A stretch of 64,000 bases of DNA from Glossina fuscipes. Its lineage: Eukaryota > Arthropoda > Insecta > Diptera > Glossinidae. The stretch lies in the NCBI RefSeq assembly GCF_014805625.2, contig NW_023998605.1, positions 559,302 to 623,301 on the forward strand, given 5' to 3'. The first letter of the stretch is position 1; every line of letters starts with the position of its first letter. The notes under the pieces are model-generated. The model saw nothing but the letters and a program-made list of their open reading frames with translations, was not told the DNA's origin and did not search any database. Positions 11,691 through 24,143 of this stretch are shown here, piece by piece. The position numbers were made by a program, and so were the translations under genes.

Positions 11691-13380
11691 GCTATTTGTT
11701 GATAAGACTAATATATATAATCAGTAAAATGATTGATTTTTATTATTTCTTGGTCCCTAACACTTTTCAATGGTTGCGACAGTATATGATAATGTACGAA
11801 AAGAGTGGTGGTACAGTATTGATTACAAGCTGAGGGAAATTAAGACTATTCATTACACAATGGGCAGGAAACAAAAAAAAAAATTAATTTACTTACCTTT
11901 CATAAATTTAAAATTTTTTGTTTTGGTAAAGGTGTTCCTAAGTAAATAACTTTGTTTAAAATTGATGTTCAATTTGCAGCTATTTTCTCTTATAAATTCA
12001 AGTCGAAACAACCAATGCTACCTCTGAAAAAGCAATATAAATGCAAAACGTGAACTATTTTATTTACGCCTGATTTGACAACTATGATAGAGCGTTTCCC
12101 GCACCGCTCCTGCATTTATATAACAAAAAATTTTTGTTTTTTATATTCTACTACAGATGTAGTTTTCATTGAGAAATGTAAGAGACCACAATTAAAGCCA
12201 AAAACTAAAATATGAAATTTTGCTCTCGCAATACCTAATTAGCACCGTAATCACGTATTCATCTTTTCATCCCATATACTACTATTTGATGAAGCAGGTG
12301 AACGAGCATTTAGTTCAGTATATTTGTATTTAAATTTGCTAAATTGCAATATATTTGGATCTATATTTCTTTAACTATATCGCTAAATTTTATTATTCTA
12401 AATTTTAAAATCTTATTATTTGCATATCTTTACTTTTCAGTATCACATATTATTCATAGGTTTATGCAACTTAACACGTTTTGAAGTGTGTTACTTTTGA
12501 TTTATTTTCTTTTGGTTTTAATTTTGTTTACGATTTTAATTCGCGACGTACGTCAAGTATGTACACATCGTCTGGCTTAAGTGATTATTCGCTGTAAGTG
12601 TAGAAATTGCAAGCTCAATATTTCATTAATGTTATCGAATAATGTAAAGTTTTTTCAATTTTAATACTTTAATTAAGTTAATATCATTTATCAATTGCAA
12701 TCAGGCGGCATTAATCACTGCCTGGTTGGTCTTTTGCACGTACAAGTTAGTACCACTAACTAATAGTAACGAATTCCATTTTTCTTGCTAAAGACTAAAT
12801 TTCACAAAAAAGATTTCTGCGGACTATTTTAATACCTCCACAAAAAGTGCGTTGATTTTTTTTTAAACATGAAAAAATTAACTCTGAAAATCTTCAAACG
12901 TATAATACGCGTTTTATTGCGTCAACCGCTATGGCAATCTTTATTTGCTTAAATTAAAAAGCGTTAAGTAATTATTTCCTTGTATTACCTTAACATATTT
13001 TTTAGAGCTCTATGTACATTTCAAAGTTTACTTCTCACCGTTGTTCAACATGATCGATAGAAACGGCATCGGTGACGAATAAAAACGAAAATCAACTTTC
13101 CCCTAAAGATTGAAGTTACAGAAGTATAGCAATCTAACAATCAATTTCTTTTATAAACGTGAAGAATCTTTATCATAGCTATAATATAAAATTCGTTGCC
13201 AACTTGGTTTCAGTGGAACTAAAACAAGGTTGTATTTAGATCAATGTTTAATGAGTGCCCGTACATAAGGTTGTTTAATTTTGTAGATTTTTCTTAAACA
13301 TTCTTCTTACATATTCGAAAACCATTTTAAAAAGTTCGGTTTGGATGATTAATTAAATAAAAGCTATTTAAGTTTCGTCC
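11691..13380. other. Intergenic region and probable Git 3' UTR
   Basis: No gene is seen. The right part is probably the 3' UTR of Git; a minus-strand AATAAA at about 12,943 could serve as a poly(A) signal some 440 nt after the stop, which is only a guess. Confidence 0.35.
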
Positions 13381-16300
13381 TTAATCTAATTGTAAAACCA
13401 AAGTTTTTGTGGCACTGGCTATGTAGTAAGCACACTCGCGGACATCTTTAGTGTATTTGTCGACGGCGGCCGTATCATCCGTATCCAAGGCGCTACGCAA
13501 GTTTTCACAACTGTGTTGTATTAAGATATTATTTCGATTTAGTTGCATTAAGGTTTCACGTATAATGTCGTTACAATTTGACTAATAGAAGAAAAATTAA
13601 CCCATTTACTCATTAATTGCAAACTCTATGAAATGAATCTTTTATACCCACCATACATATTATATAAACTTAGATTTTAATTATTTGGCACAAATGTTCA
13701 GTTTTTAGTTTCTTTCAATTTTTTGCTTTTATCGAAATTTTTCGAAACAATAATCCCCCTCATTTTCAACAATATTTTTCTAAACTTGCGTCAAGGGTAT
13801 ATACGAAATGTTTAAAGTTTATATTCAAAACGGACAGACCTGAGTAAGTCAAATTCAGACGTCTTTTACGTTAGCTTCTAGGTTTTACAAACGCACTAGC
13901 ATTATTCGATGGTGGAATAAAAGTTAATATAAATGCTCACCGGTACAGCAAACACTTTGATTAGTTCCAAAACCGACGTCCTAATGTGTTCGGCGCAAGG
14001 TACTAAACTTCCGTGATTGCCCGGATCTTGCATAGAGTGTATTAACTCTTTAAGGCGGTGAGTAACAATATCAGCTTTTTGATTGAGCTCTTCTCTAAGC
14101 ACTTTATCACCCGCCATTTGATACATAGAAGTTGTATTTCGTGAATCATTTTGCGTCTTTGTAAAAGTAGCAGTCAAACGCCTTTCATACATGCTGGCGG
14201 GGCGCTTAATGGTTGATTGGTTAGAATTGGTGGCCGATGAAGTAGTTGAAGACGAACAATTTGATATGTTTACCATCATAGGATTGGTGGTTAAGCCCTC
14301 AGGCAAAGAATGAAGCTCTTGTTCTTGATCGTTTGGGGTAAAATCAATCCGTCTTCATAAGAAAAATAATGAAATAATAGAAATAAAGAAAAATGAAAAT
14401 TGAACAAAGAATTAAAAATGCTGTGCTCACAAGGGTTCGTCATAAATGCTACTGTCTGACGCGTTTAAAGTTCTTTGAGTCACATTTGAAAATTTTGACT
14501 TCAATTCTGAATTTTCGTTGGACAGTTTTTGTACAACTGTCTTTAACTGATTTATTTCTGAAACATAATCGTTGATCTGTTTACGTAAATTTTCCATTTC
14601 TAAGTTAGTTTCTTCCTGGGTGGCTGATTGATGAGGAATGGTCTTTAAAAGAAGAAACAAAAATTTTAATGAAATTAAAAAATATAAAATGATAATATGA
14701 AAAATAAAAAGAAAAACTATATATAGGCATCCAAATATTGAAAACAACTGTTGGTTGGTTGCTACAATGAATATATATCAGTTTTATTATGATTCAAAAG
14801 TGTTAAATAAACATTGTGAAGATTTTGCATTATATTTTTGTGGTTAAGTATACTTTATCCAAATTTAGGACCACTGGCGTGATTATTGCCAGAAGAAATG
14901 ATACCTTTTACCAATATTCTTGAACCTACGATCCGTTTGAAGTACAAAGCAAAAAAAACCCACATGCGCCAACCGGTAAATGCGGGTTGAATACAAAACT
15001 TGTCATATAATAACAAGTACGTACATTCGTGTTCAACTTTTTTTTCGTGGTCCTTTCTGTCGCTGAACTGGGATTTATATTAGATTTTACAATAGTAAAT
15101 AGTTTGCATAAAATAAATCTTTATGCACCCAACACCAAATTTCATTATGGCTGCTATTTTCTATTACTTTTTTCGAAAGCGTTGCAAATGCGTATACCAT
15201 AATAATATATAACTTATACGTACATCTTATGTAACATAAGCTAACATATATAACACATCTCTGCTTCAAGAATAACATAACGATTTTCAAATAGCAGCTA
15301 CTCTCGTAACTTTTAACGTTGGCATTGTGGACAAACTTTTCACGATTTTTTATCATAAACTACCTTCAACGTTTTCTGTTCGGATACAACGTTATAATTT
15401 ACCATTTAGATAGACAAATAATATTATCTATACCTCTTCACTGTCTTTCCGCTTAATCTCTATTCATTGCAAAGATTTGAGAAATTTGATATACTGGATA
15501 TAAACGAACCGTTAAGAATTTTCCTTAGGTTGTTAGAAAAAATTTAAGAACTCCATTTTCTTTGATTGCACATAAATTATTACACTAGCTAAAACTATTA
15601 TTCAAAGTGAGTATTTGTTGACGCATAAAATTTACCTGCTGTGCTATAGCTGGCATTGCTTCGTAATCATCATCAGCTACTGGATCATAGATAGGTTCAT
15701 CATCGGACAAATTTGGGTCAGCTACATTCGCATTAGTATTATTATAAAATGATAAGTTATTATTTTGCATTGTAGACCGCGATGACGCAGTTGTTGGCAT
15801 GTCCAGTGGACGCAAATTAGCCATGTTTTGACGTCGGCGAGCATCAATTAAAACATCCGTCAATAATCCATTAAATTCAGTTCGACTAAAACGCGCCAAC
15901 TTTTGGCGACCCTAGGTTAAAAAAGGTATGCAACCACTAATGAAATTTAATTTGAATTCTTTTGCAAACCTGATTACGAGTAGCACTTAAGAATGGATTG
16001 GCTGGCAAAAACGGTACAACATTTTCAGCACTAAAGACGGAACAGGCCCAAACTATTCCAAATTGATTAAATGTGTAACAAATAACGTTTCTTAACTATG
16101 AAACATTAGCACAAGGACTTACTGGCTTCATTTTCTCGGCGATCCACTTCATCATAGAGATCCATTACTAACTCTTCAAAGATTTTATTGGGCACTAACT
16201 GTAAACGACCGCGTGCTACTTTTAATTGATCACTAATGTCGCCGGAGTTTACTTCTGGAATAAGTAAATGTCGACCACTCTGAAATTGAAAAAAAAATTG

Positions 16301-17170
16301 TAAAAGAATTATTGAATTCACATTACTATCCTTTTACCGCATGCTCGGGTTTCTTGCCCCCTAGAAACATAATTATACGATCTGTAACTTCATACATGGC
16401 CTCAAGTAAACGTTCAGCTACTAAAGTGTGATTGTTGGTTTTGGCTACTTCTAGCGATGTTAACCCATTACCATCAATGACATTTATGTCGGATCCATAT
16501 ATAATCAATAATTCGATTTGTGAAACTTGGCCGAATTTTGCTGCTACATGTAATGGTGTAGAGCGTTTTTCTTCGTGAAAGAAATTAGGGTCAGCTCCCT
16601 GTGCAAGCAAACGCAACGATATCTCTAAATTGCTAGTACGCACACTTGCATGTAATTGTTTGCTGAGTTCTTTTTCAAGGCATGACCCTCTTACGTCATC
16701 ATCGTCGTGCAAGTTAGGTTTCAGTACAAAGGCTAGTTGTACGTGTTTAGCTTTAATAAAATCCGACTTGTTGGGATGTAAAGCATCTTTTGGTGAGGGC
16801 TTTCGTAGACGAGAAGAGCCTTTAATGTTTGAAGAGGTGGTACCATCCAACAAATGATGTTCCCATACACTATTGGCACCGTGGGCGTTGAGCGAATTAA
16901 CGAAGTTCAATACTGAAGGTTCCCATATTCCGTGCCGTAAAGATTTCACAATTGATATATGACGTCCTAGGCTGCGATGAATGGAGCAGCAATCTGGACA
17001 TAAAAGGATACCGCGATTGATAGATGCCCAAGAGGGGTCTGCATTCCAAACATAAAAATAATCAACGCAAGCATAAATATAATTATCATAACCGCTTGTT
17101 TTTAATACTTGCCAGTTGCTCCACAATCGCCGCAAACTTCCGCCTGCAAACGTGATTTATTGCGTGACAT
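13381..17170 (-). CDS. Git: Git: ArfGAP and focal-adhesion scaffold (GRK-interacting protein), 8 coding exons, 699 aa
   Basis: Coding exons (minus): 17170-17113, 17038-16338, 16279-16123, 16052-15970, 15911-15636, 14642-14431, 14352-13941 and 13581-13381. Phases join without a gap to 699 residues, close to the usual GIT length. Domains: ArfGAP zinc finger CGDC then, 16 residues on, CPDC, with the arginine-finger region SIHRSLGRHIS (aa 1-125); three ankyrin repeats (about 130-230); two Spa2-homology repeats (FEELVMDLYDEVDRRENE, EFNGLLTDVLIDARRRQ); a coiled coil encoded by exon 6; and a C-terminal paxillin-binding helical region (exons 7-8). GIT proteins hydrolyse Arf-GTP and bind PIX/PAK at adhesions. 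Intron 1 starts GCAAGT (GC-AG); the other introns are GT-AG. The ATG at 17170 is followed by the conserved MSRNKSRLQAEVC. I see no disabling change. Confidence 0.95.
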
Positions 17171-17662
17171 GTTTGTATTTTTCAAATTATTTGGAACCGT
17201 AATGTTACTGGCACTATCAGGCTTATCCAAACTTTTAATAGAAATATGCAAACTTTACCACTTTATGCAAACTTTGTCCGCCAGTAATTGCTTTAAATAC
17301 GTTTTTATGGAAATCTACCAAACTACTAGCGAAGCACATTTATTAGCTCTTTTTGGTCACACATGTTTTTATAGAAAGAACAGAAATTTATGCTTCACAA
17401 AGTTATTAGCGAGCCAACCGCAACTTGAGCAACAAAACCATCAGTCTTTACTATACTCCTTTTTAATAAATTGTTTTCACTTACTTTTTTATGGACTTAA
17501 ATTTTTTTTACAAGCGTCCGCTCTCTTTCCTACAAGCATTTTTTGCTTAATTACTTTTAATCAACATCAATTAATTACTTTAATTGCCATCACGAGCAAA
17601 ACTACAATTTGTACATATATACACTCGCGTAATAAAAACAATTTCCTTTCTTCTTATTTTAG

Positions 17663-17749
17663 ATCCAACTAATATTTTTTTTTTGGTATGTTGAACAGAG
17701 ATGGACTAAGCCAATAGATTTGTGGCTAATATGTCCAATCCAACTAATA
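17663..17749 (-). mobile_element. 63-bp 5'-truncated copy of the I-like element with a 12-bp target-site duplication
   Basis: ATCCAACTAATA occurs at 17663-17674 and again at 17738-17749. Between them is the reverse complement of the 3' end of the I-like element (compare 24,050-24,130): a T run, GGTATGTTGAACAGAG, then TGGACTAAGCCAATAG. This is the signature of target-primed reverse transcription with extreme 5' truncation. It lies upstream of Git. Confidence 0.9.
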
Positions 17750-18319
17750 AAATATGCGCAAATTAGAAAACTCAGAAAAGTGAAAACAAACTCGATACTA
17801 TTGTGAAAACAACTGTCTTAAATAAAAAACACCTTCGTGCCGGTAAATAAAAAAACTAATAAAAAGGGAAAAAAATTTGGAAAGTTAATGTTAATAATAT
17901 ACTTTTTTTATTATTATACATGTCATCCACGCGCTTACATTCTGTGTAGGCTTTGATATAATTTTGAATAACAACAACAATGTTCACTTTTTTGGATCGT
18001 TTATCTTGTATTTGGAAGTTTTGTGAAATCCGTCGCACCGTAATGTTCACACGTTATAAAAATTATACAAACAATAAATAAACGAAAAAACTATGGGTGT
18101 GATTATTCGCCGTTGTTTTGTGCGCATCAGAAAGTTAGCTTAATATTCCGTTTTTCAGCTGATTTTGCTTCACGTATGAGATGGTATTCAGCATTGTTTG
18201 AAAACTTCCGCTTTTTTTTACCTCCCCTATGCACAACAGCTATTATATACACGCTGTCATGTCTGTCGTAAATTGGTTGTTCGGTGTTACATTTTAAAAG
18301 AAAAAGCAGCTGTGATAGA
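17750..18319. other. Intergenic DNA between Git and the I-like element
   Basis: This is AT-rich DNA with no supported gene. Part of it may be Git upstream regulatory sequence, but I see no specific site. Confidence 0.4.
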
Positions 18320-18661
18320 GAAATAAAAACACATTCGCATTTCATTCACACTTGACACAACACATCATCTTCGCAAACGGCAGCTGGATAATTTTTGTGT
18401 TTATCGGTGTTAGTGAAAAAAAAAGGAAAAAAAAAAAAAAGAAAGATTTTAAATATTTGAAAAAAGGAAAAGAGGTTTATTAAAGTAATAAAATAACCAA
18501 AGAAAACAATTTTAAGAAGGAAAAGGAGGGAAGGAGGAGGAATCTCTCGTGAGAGAAAAATTAAGAAGCAATACATATATTCAATTATTGTTTTTTCTTT
18601 GTGATTTTTTCTTTTTGTGTTTCCTGTGACAACAACCAAAACAACATCAGCCCGTCTCCCT

Positions 18662-20254
18662 ATGGAGACTGGGTTTGATCTTATAACTACTAATAGAGAC
18701 TGTTTTGAAAATTTTTACATGAACGCTACTGGGCACACCAAGAGATCGAAAATGGGTGAGAATAATATTCTTTTATCTGATAACGGAGAAGCTAACGCAA
18801 ACGTTTTAATTCCGCCTAGTAAACAGGCTACCGACAAGCCCTCTGATTTGGGTGCCACAGCCGCCCCAAATCTCGAGATTAATTTGTGCGATTGCCTTTC
18901 CAACTGCAATTTTGTCGTTTTTGTCGAAACGTGTGCGGACACAGAAGGAAATCGCACCAATATTAACTCCAATCTCTATTTCTATGATTACTTGAACGAT
19001 TTCGGTATGTACGGCTTGAAAGAATTAAAAGTTGTCAGCAGGGATAGAGCCAAACTGCTTTTCAGCTCCGCTGCCAATGCCAACAATTTTGTTATGAATA
19101 ATGAATTTAATAAAAAGAATTTAAAAGCGTACATACCGAAATCGTTCAAGTAATCATAGAAATAGAGATTGGAGTTAATATTGGTGCGATTNNNNNNNNN
19201 NNNNNNNNNNNNNNNNNNNNNNNNNNNNNNNNNNNNNNNNNNNNNNNNNNNNNNNNNNNNNNNNNNNNNNNNNNNNNNNNNNNNNNNNNNNAATTTAAAA
19301 GCGTACATACCGAGGTCGTTCACTGAGAGATTTGGAGTTATTCGAAACATCCCATGCACATATAGTGCCGATGATATAATTAAAAACGCCGTATCCGATA
19401 TCCCGATTAAGTCCGCTGTCCGTTTCCAAAGAAGAAATCCCAACAACGAAGACGAGTGGATTCCCACTACCAGCATCAAAGTTGGCTTCAAAGGGAGAGC
19501 CCTCCCTAAGGCAATAGAATTTAATTATTGTAATCTGCCGGTTGAATACTTTGTACCCCCTTTAAAGCAGTGCTTCAAGTGTGGCAGATACGGTGACGTA
19601 TCTAAATTCTGCAAAGCTTAAGAGAGCAGGTGCCTTAACTGTGGAAAGTCTCCGAAGTGTGTAAATTGTGAGGCGATGAAGTGCTTGTCCTGTCGCTCAG
19701 GTGAGCACAAAGCTCTCAATAAGTGTTGCCCTAATAGGGAAATTGAATTAAACATCAACAGGATAATGGCGATTAAAAATCTTTCGTATAAAGAGGGCAA
19801 AGAGAATTTTTCCGAAAATTATTTCGAATGTCTCGATGACAACACTTATGACGGCAATTTCCCTCCACTGGGGAACACGTCTGCAATTTCGACCAAGGAT
19901 GATAATCAAAATGCCAACAAAATCCTAACCAAAAATAAATACAATGCTGTCGTCAAAAGGAAATTGGTTCCCTCCAAATCTCTTATCAATTCACTCACAA
20001 AGCCTTCTCCCAATACACCCCCCAAGTCGTCTGGAACAAGCCTTCTTGGACCGAAAATTTCAAACAACTATTTGCGGTCTTCAGAACTTGAAAGATTAAT
20101 TCACGCGATTCAAGAAAGTATCCGTCCGATGATCCCTCACAATCTTATTAAAGATTTTGAAGAAAAAATGTCTGTCTGTGCTATTTCTTGCCCCGTTCGA
20201 GCATCCAGTACTGCGAGGAAATCCGCTGGGGTTCTTTCTCAAGTTTCAACATGA
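18662..20254 (+). pseudogene. ORF1 (Gag-like nucleic-acid-binding protein) of the I-like element
   Basis: The start chosen is ATG 18,662 (METGFDLITTNRDCF). The frame is interrupted by the fold-back/gap at 19,128-19,291; the sequence after the gap resumes at NLKAYIPRSFTERFGVI, so little or nothing of the protein is missing if the gap is removed. A TAA at 19,619-19,621 interrupts the zinc-knuckle region. The knuckles are CFKCGRYGDVSKFC, where the conserved His is Asp, then CLNCGKSPKCVNC, then CLSCRSGEHKALNKC. The C-terminal third is Ser/Pro/Asn-rich. The stop TGA overlaps the ORF2 start as ATGA (20,251-20,254), which suggests termination-coupled reinitiation in the parent element. Confidence 0.85.
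19128..19291. other. Fold-back inverted repeat ending in a 100-N gap (assembly artefact likely)
   Basis: Positions 19128-19191 are the exact reverse complement of 18950-19013 (64 nt). Then come 100 N (19192-19291), and the sequence resumes with AATTTAAAAGCGTACATACC, a repeat of what precedes the fold. The fold point is a natural imperfect inverted match: GGTATGTACG at 19004-19013 and CGTACATACC after the gap. Confidence 0.85.
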
Positions 20255-23200
20255 TATCCTTTTTACAATATAATATTCAAATTGTCCGACGTAACTTATC
20301 TTTTCTAGATTTTTATTTAAACTCAAACAAGATCGATTTTTGTATCTTAAGTGAAGTTTTTCTGAAAGATGATAATTGCTTCGAAGTTAAAGTTTCGAAT
20401 TAAGTCTCAGCCACCAAATGCCGAAATGATGGCTATGGTGGTGTTAGTATATTAGTTAAGAAAGGTGTCAATTTCAGACGTATTCCCTATAACTCTGCCG
20501 TTGACATCATCATCATCAAAACCATCAACCTGAAAACGAATCTTTTCATAGCCTCATGCTACTTTCCACCCAGTCTTGATGTGCAAACCTTTCGTGATGA
20601 GATTCAGAGATTATGCGACTTTCTTGACGGTGAACAAAACGTGATTCTACCTGGAGATTTCAATGCAAGACACCGCCTGGATGGCGATCAAGTCTCTACC
20701 AACAAAGGCAAAATCCTTGTAAATGCCATCAATTCCAGCAGTTTCAGTGTCTTAAATAACGGCAATACTACCTTTCACTGTAACCGGAGCGGTCGCACGG
20801 CGAGCAGTGTCTTGGATCTAACTTTCTCGAACTCAACTATTTTATCTTTCAACTGGAACACGTCCAATGTTTCCATTGGCAAAAGTCAGCACTCCCCCAT
20901 TATATTCCACAGTTGTAACAATTCCGTCAAGAAAATAGAAAATTTCATTTCACGCAACTTTCTTATGGACCGTCTGTCCAAAGTTGATCTTCCTTTTGAT
21001 TTATCATCAATTCAAAGTGCCTTTCAGTCTGTGATCATGTCTGCTAGAACCAACTTCCCTGACATTGAGTCCTTCTCACCTAAACCTTGGTGGAATCCTT
21101 CCCTGTCAACACTTTTCCGCAAATACCAAGCTGCAAGAAAAAAAATGAGTAAATATGCCAATCCAGCCAACTACATTGAATATATGAAAATACTGAAAAA
21201 ATGGAGGTCTGCAGTTAGAAAGGCGAAAAGGGCACATAGAGCCATCGCTATTAAAGAGTTATGTGGTAACGGCAACCCACGTTCCTTCTGGAATTATATT
21301 AATGGTCATCGTCATTCTAGTCGAAAATTAAGCGGTTGTGCTGTATGGAATGACCGTGATAATAAAAAATACTTAGATATGCTCAAGAGCTACATTCCAA
21401 TTGTTAATCCTATTACAATGCCCTCAATTCCTTTTCGTAGTATCAGTAACACACCCTTTTCATTGCATGAGCTAATGTATGTTTTACATTCCAGAAAGAG
21501 AGCTACTGCTGCAGGTTGTGATGGAGTCAAGTATGACATGCTCACAGCACTGTCTGGAGGAAGCTTTAGCATGCTTTTGCATGCAATTAACAACTGCTGG
21601 TCCACCAACTTTATACCCTCTGATTTGCGTTGCATCAAAATAGTTCCCATTCCCAAGCCAGGTAAAGACTTAAATGATTTAAGTAGCTTCAGACCAATTT
21701 CACTAATATCTGTATTCATAAAGACCATCAACCTCATGGTTAAGGAGAGACTAACTGCTTTCCTGAAAACTAAGAACATTATTCCAGCTCGGTCTTACGC
21801 CTACGCCAAAAAAACGCAAATCTACTAATATGTGCGTTAATGAACTGTGTTTTCTCATAGCCAGCTTAAAAAAAGCAGGGAAAATGGTTGTCATGCTCTC
21901 CTTGGACATCAACAAAGCCTATGATTGTGTCAACTTGATTAAGCTCGGTAGAATTCTCCTAAACTTTTCGATTCCTCTTCAAATGCGGCTGTGGATACTT
22001 AATTTTTTATCCAAGCGTGTGTTGGTGATGGATACCGAAAAAGTTGAAATATGCGGTGGTATCCCACAAGGCAGTTGCTTAAGCCCCATACTCTTCAATT
22101 TATACGCAGCTTCTTTGCATGATCTTCAAGATGACAAAACTCACATTTTTCAATATGCAGACGATTTTCTAATCGTATCTGCGGACTCATCTTTTCCAGC
22201 AGCTGTCAATAACCTCTCGATGAAAGCGAACTTGTTTTTCGATGCATGCGCTGATCTTAATTTATATTTTAACCCCAGCAAGACAAACACTATTTATTTT
22301 GCCAAAGGTTCTAAACGTGAAATCAAACTTCTTATCAAAGGTACCCTAGTTAATCAGGTAAAATCTCTTCGATTTCTTGGGAGAATTTTAAATGACAGCT
22401 TAACCTTTCGTGGGTATTATGAAAAGGCGTTCAAAGTCTGTCAGTCTGGATGCAACATCATCAAACTCATGACAAACAATCAGGCAGGCTTGCCTCCCAA
22501 AAATGCTTTGACCGTTTACAAATCTCTAGTCAGGTCCAAAATTGAATTTGGACATTCCATATGTTTCAATTTCTCAAAATATATTGGAAAACGTATACAA
22601 GCATTTGAAAACCGAATGTTGAAGCGTTGTACTGGACTGACCCCCTCAACTCCTCAACATATTCTCAATGTCATAGCTGTTGAATGGCCAATTTCCGAAA
22701 GAGCCCTTTTTTGCACTGCCAAGGAGTTAATTAAAGTCAAGATGATAAATCCTTGCTTTTTTCAGGAAATTATATCTCTCAGTGACACTGTCACTTGCAG
22801 CTATACTTTTTGCTATCAAAAACTTCGTCATATTTTTGATAAGTTAGATTCAATTCCCTCCTTGAATTTCATTACCAGCAAATGCAAAGTCTTCATGAAC
22901 ATTCTCGAACCGATCTCTACCTCAAAACAAAATGTCAACTTCTCTTGTATAAGGTTGTTATGCCAAGAAAAGCTCATCAACGGATATGATATATATGCCA
23001 CTGACGGTTCCGCCGGACATAATGTATCTGGCTTCTCGGTCGTGAAACATCTATCTGAAACAATACTTCGAGTCAAAGTGGAAGAGGAACTTTCCTCTAC
23101 TTTTATTGAGTTGCTCGCCATTCGACATGCTATCATGGTTGCTATTTCCGATGGTATCACAAGTTTCGTTATTTTTTCCGACAGCAGGTCAGCTCTACTT

Positions 23201-23802
23201 CTAATAAATAAAAGAGATGCAGAAAATCAATATGTGTTTGACATTCACAAGACGTTGCACGAATCTCAAGTGGATGACTGTCACCTCGTTTGGGTACCTG
23301 GCCACTGCGGCTTTTTTTTAAATGTAAAAGCCGACTTTCATGCATGGAGAGCTCGTGTTGATGGGACAATTTTGTCCATCAAATATACTCCCAATGAAGC
23401 AATTCGGGCAATTCGCAACCACATCTTTCAACAGCTAAACGACGAATTTAAAGCAATCGCCCGCGTTAAATCCAATCGTCTTTTCTATAAATTAAATCCC
23501 ACATTTCAATTCAACCCTTCTCTGTATCTTCTTTTAATTCCTGGGAAATCATAATTCTTTATAGACTCATGAGTGGTCACACTTATGACAAAGTTTATTT
23601 AAAAATGATTCGCGCTATACCATGTGATGTTTGTGAAGTTTGCAATGTTGTTGAGTCTGCTGAGCAATCTTCAGATGTCACTAGAGATTCCTTTAGCTTC
23701 TTCAAGTTATATGCCTGTCTCCTCGATCTCTTTGCAGCAAAAAATGTACGTCATCTCGGAGAACTAACTTGCTTTATTAGAAAAGCTAATTTATCCTTTT
23801 AG
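20251..23802 (+). pseudogene. ORF2 (endonuclease, reverse transcriptase, RNase H) of the I-like element
   Basis: ORF2 starts MISFLQYNIQIVRRNL, an APE-type endonuclease beginning. Next come EVFLKDD, VILPGDFNARH (GDFNAxH block) and ASSVLDLTFSN. RT blocks: AAGCDGVKYDML, FRPISLISVFIK, MLSLDINKAYDCVN (first catalytic Asp), GGIPQGSCLSPILFNLY, IFQYADDFLIV (YADD) and SLRFLGRIL. RNase H: YATDGSAGHNVSGFSV (D), ELLAIRHA (E), FSDSRSAL (D) and WVPGHCGFFLNVKADFH. The C-terminal Cys motif is CDVCEVCNVVESAEQ, with the usual His replaced by Gln. Lesions: TAA at 20,401, a frameshift in an A run near 21,803, a stop at 23,552 and a frame change before 23,569. Catalytic residues in RT are intact, so the decay is moderate. 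Confidence 0.92.
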
Positions 23803-24143
23803 AATTTTTTTTTTTTTCCTCCTCTTTCCTTTTTTTTTCTCTCATTTTTGCGTTTAATAATCTTCTATTACCATAGCATTGCTTTTCGTTTTCAGCCAAA
23901 GTTTGCAACACTGTTTAACTTTCAAGAACTCAACAAGCACAATTACACACACACACACACAATTACATTTAACATGCTCACTCCAGTTATTACGACCGCT
24001 CTTATTTTTTGTTACGTTTTATGTATAATCGTGACTAAAAATTACAACAGTTTATTATTTGGACATATAAGCCACAAACCTATTGGCTTAGTCCACCTCT
24101 GTTCAACATACCAAAAAAAAAAAAAAAAAAAAAGAAATAAAAA

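Larger units (their letters stand above)
18320..24143 (+). mobile_element. Near full-length I-clade non-LTR retrotransposon (about 5.8 kb), inactive
   Basis: Order: 5' UTR, ORF1 with zinc knuckles (18,662-20,254), ORF2 with endonuclease, reverse transcriptase, RNase H and a terminal Cys motif (20,251-23,802), then a 3' UTR with a (CA)n stretch near 23,945 and an A tail at 24,113-24,133. GAAATAAAAA at 18,320-18,329 recurs at 24,134-24,143 and is a candidate 10-bp target duplication; being A-rich it is only weak support. An RNase H domain downstream of RT and CCHC knuckles in ORF1 point to the I group. Five or more disabling changes and a 100-N gap break the coding regions. The 63-bp copy at 17.67 kb has the same 3' end. 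Confidence 0.85.

Noticed and set aside
17109..17672. A 187-codon plus-strand frame overlapping Git exon 1
   Set aside because: It runs antisense to Git exon 1 into AT-rich upstream DNA, has no motif, and ends in the truncated I-like insertion.
18988..19491. A 167-codon minus-strand frame spanning the N gap
   Set aside because: It is created by the 64-nt inverted copy and the N run; it is antisense to ORF1 of the I-like element.
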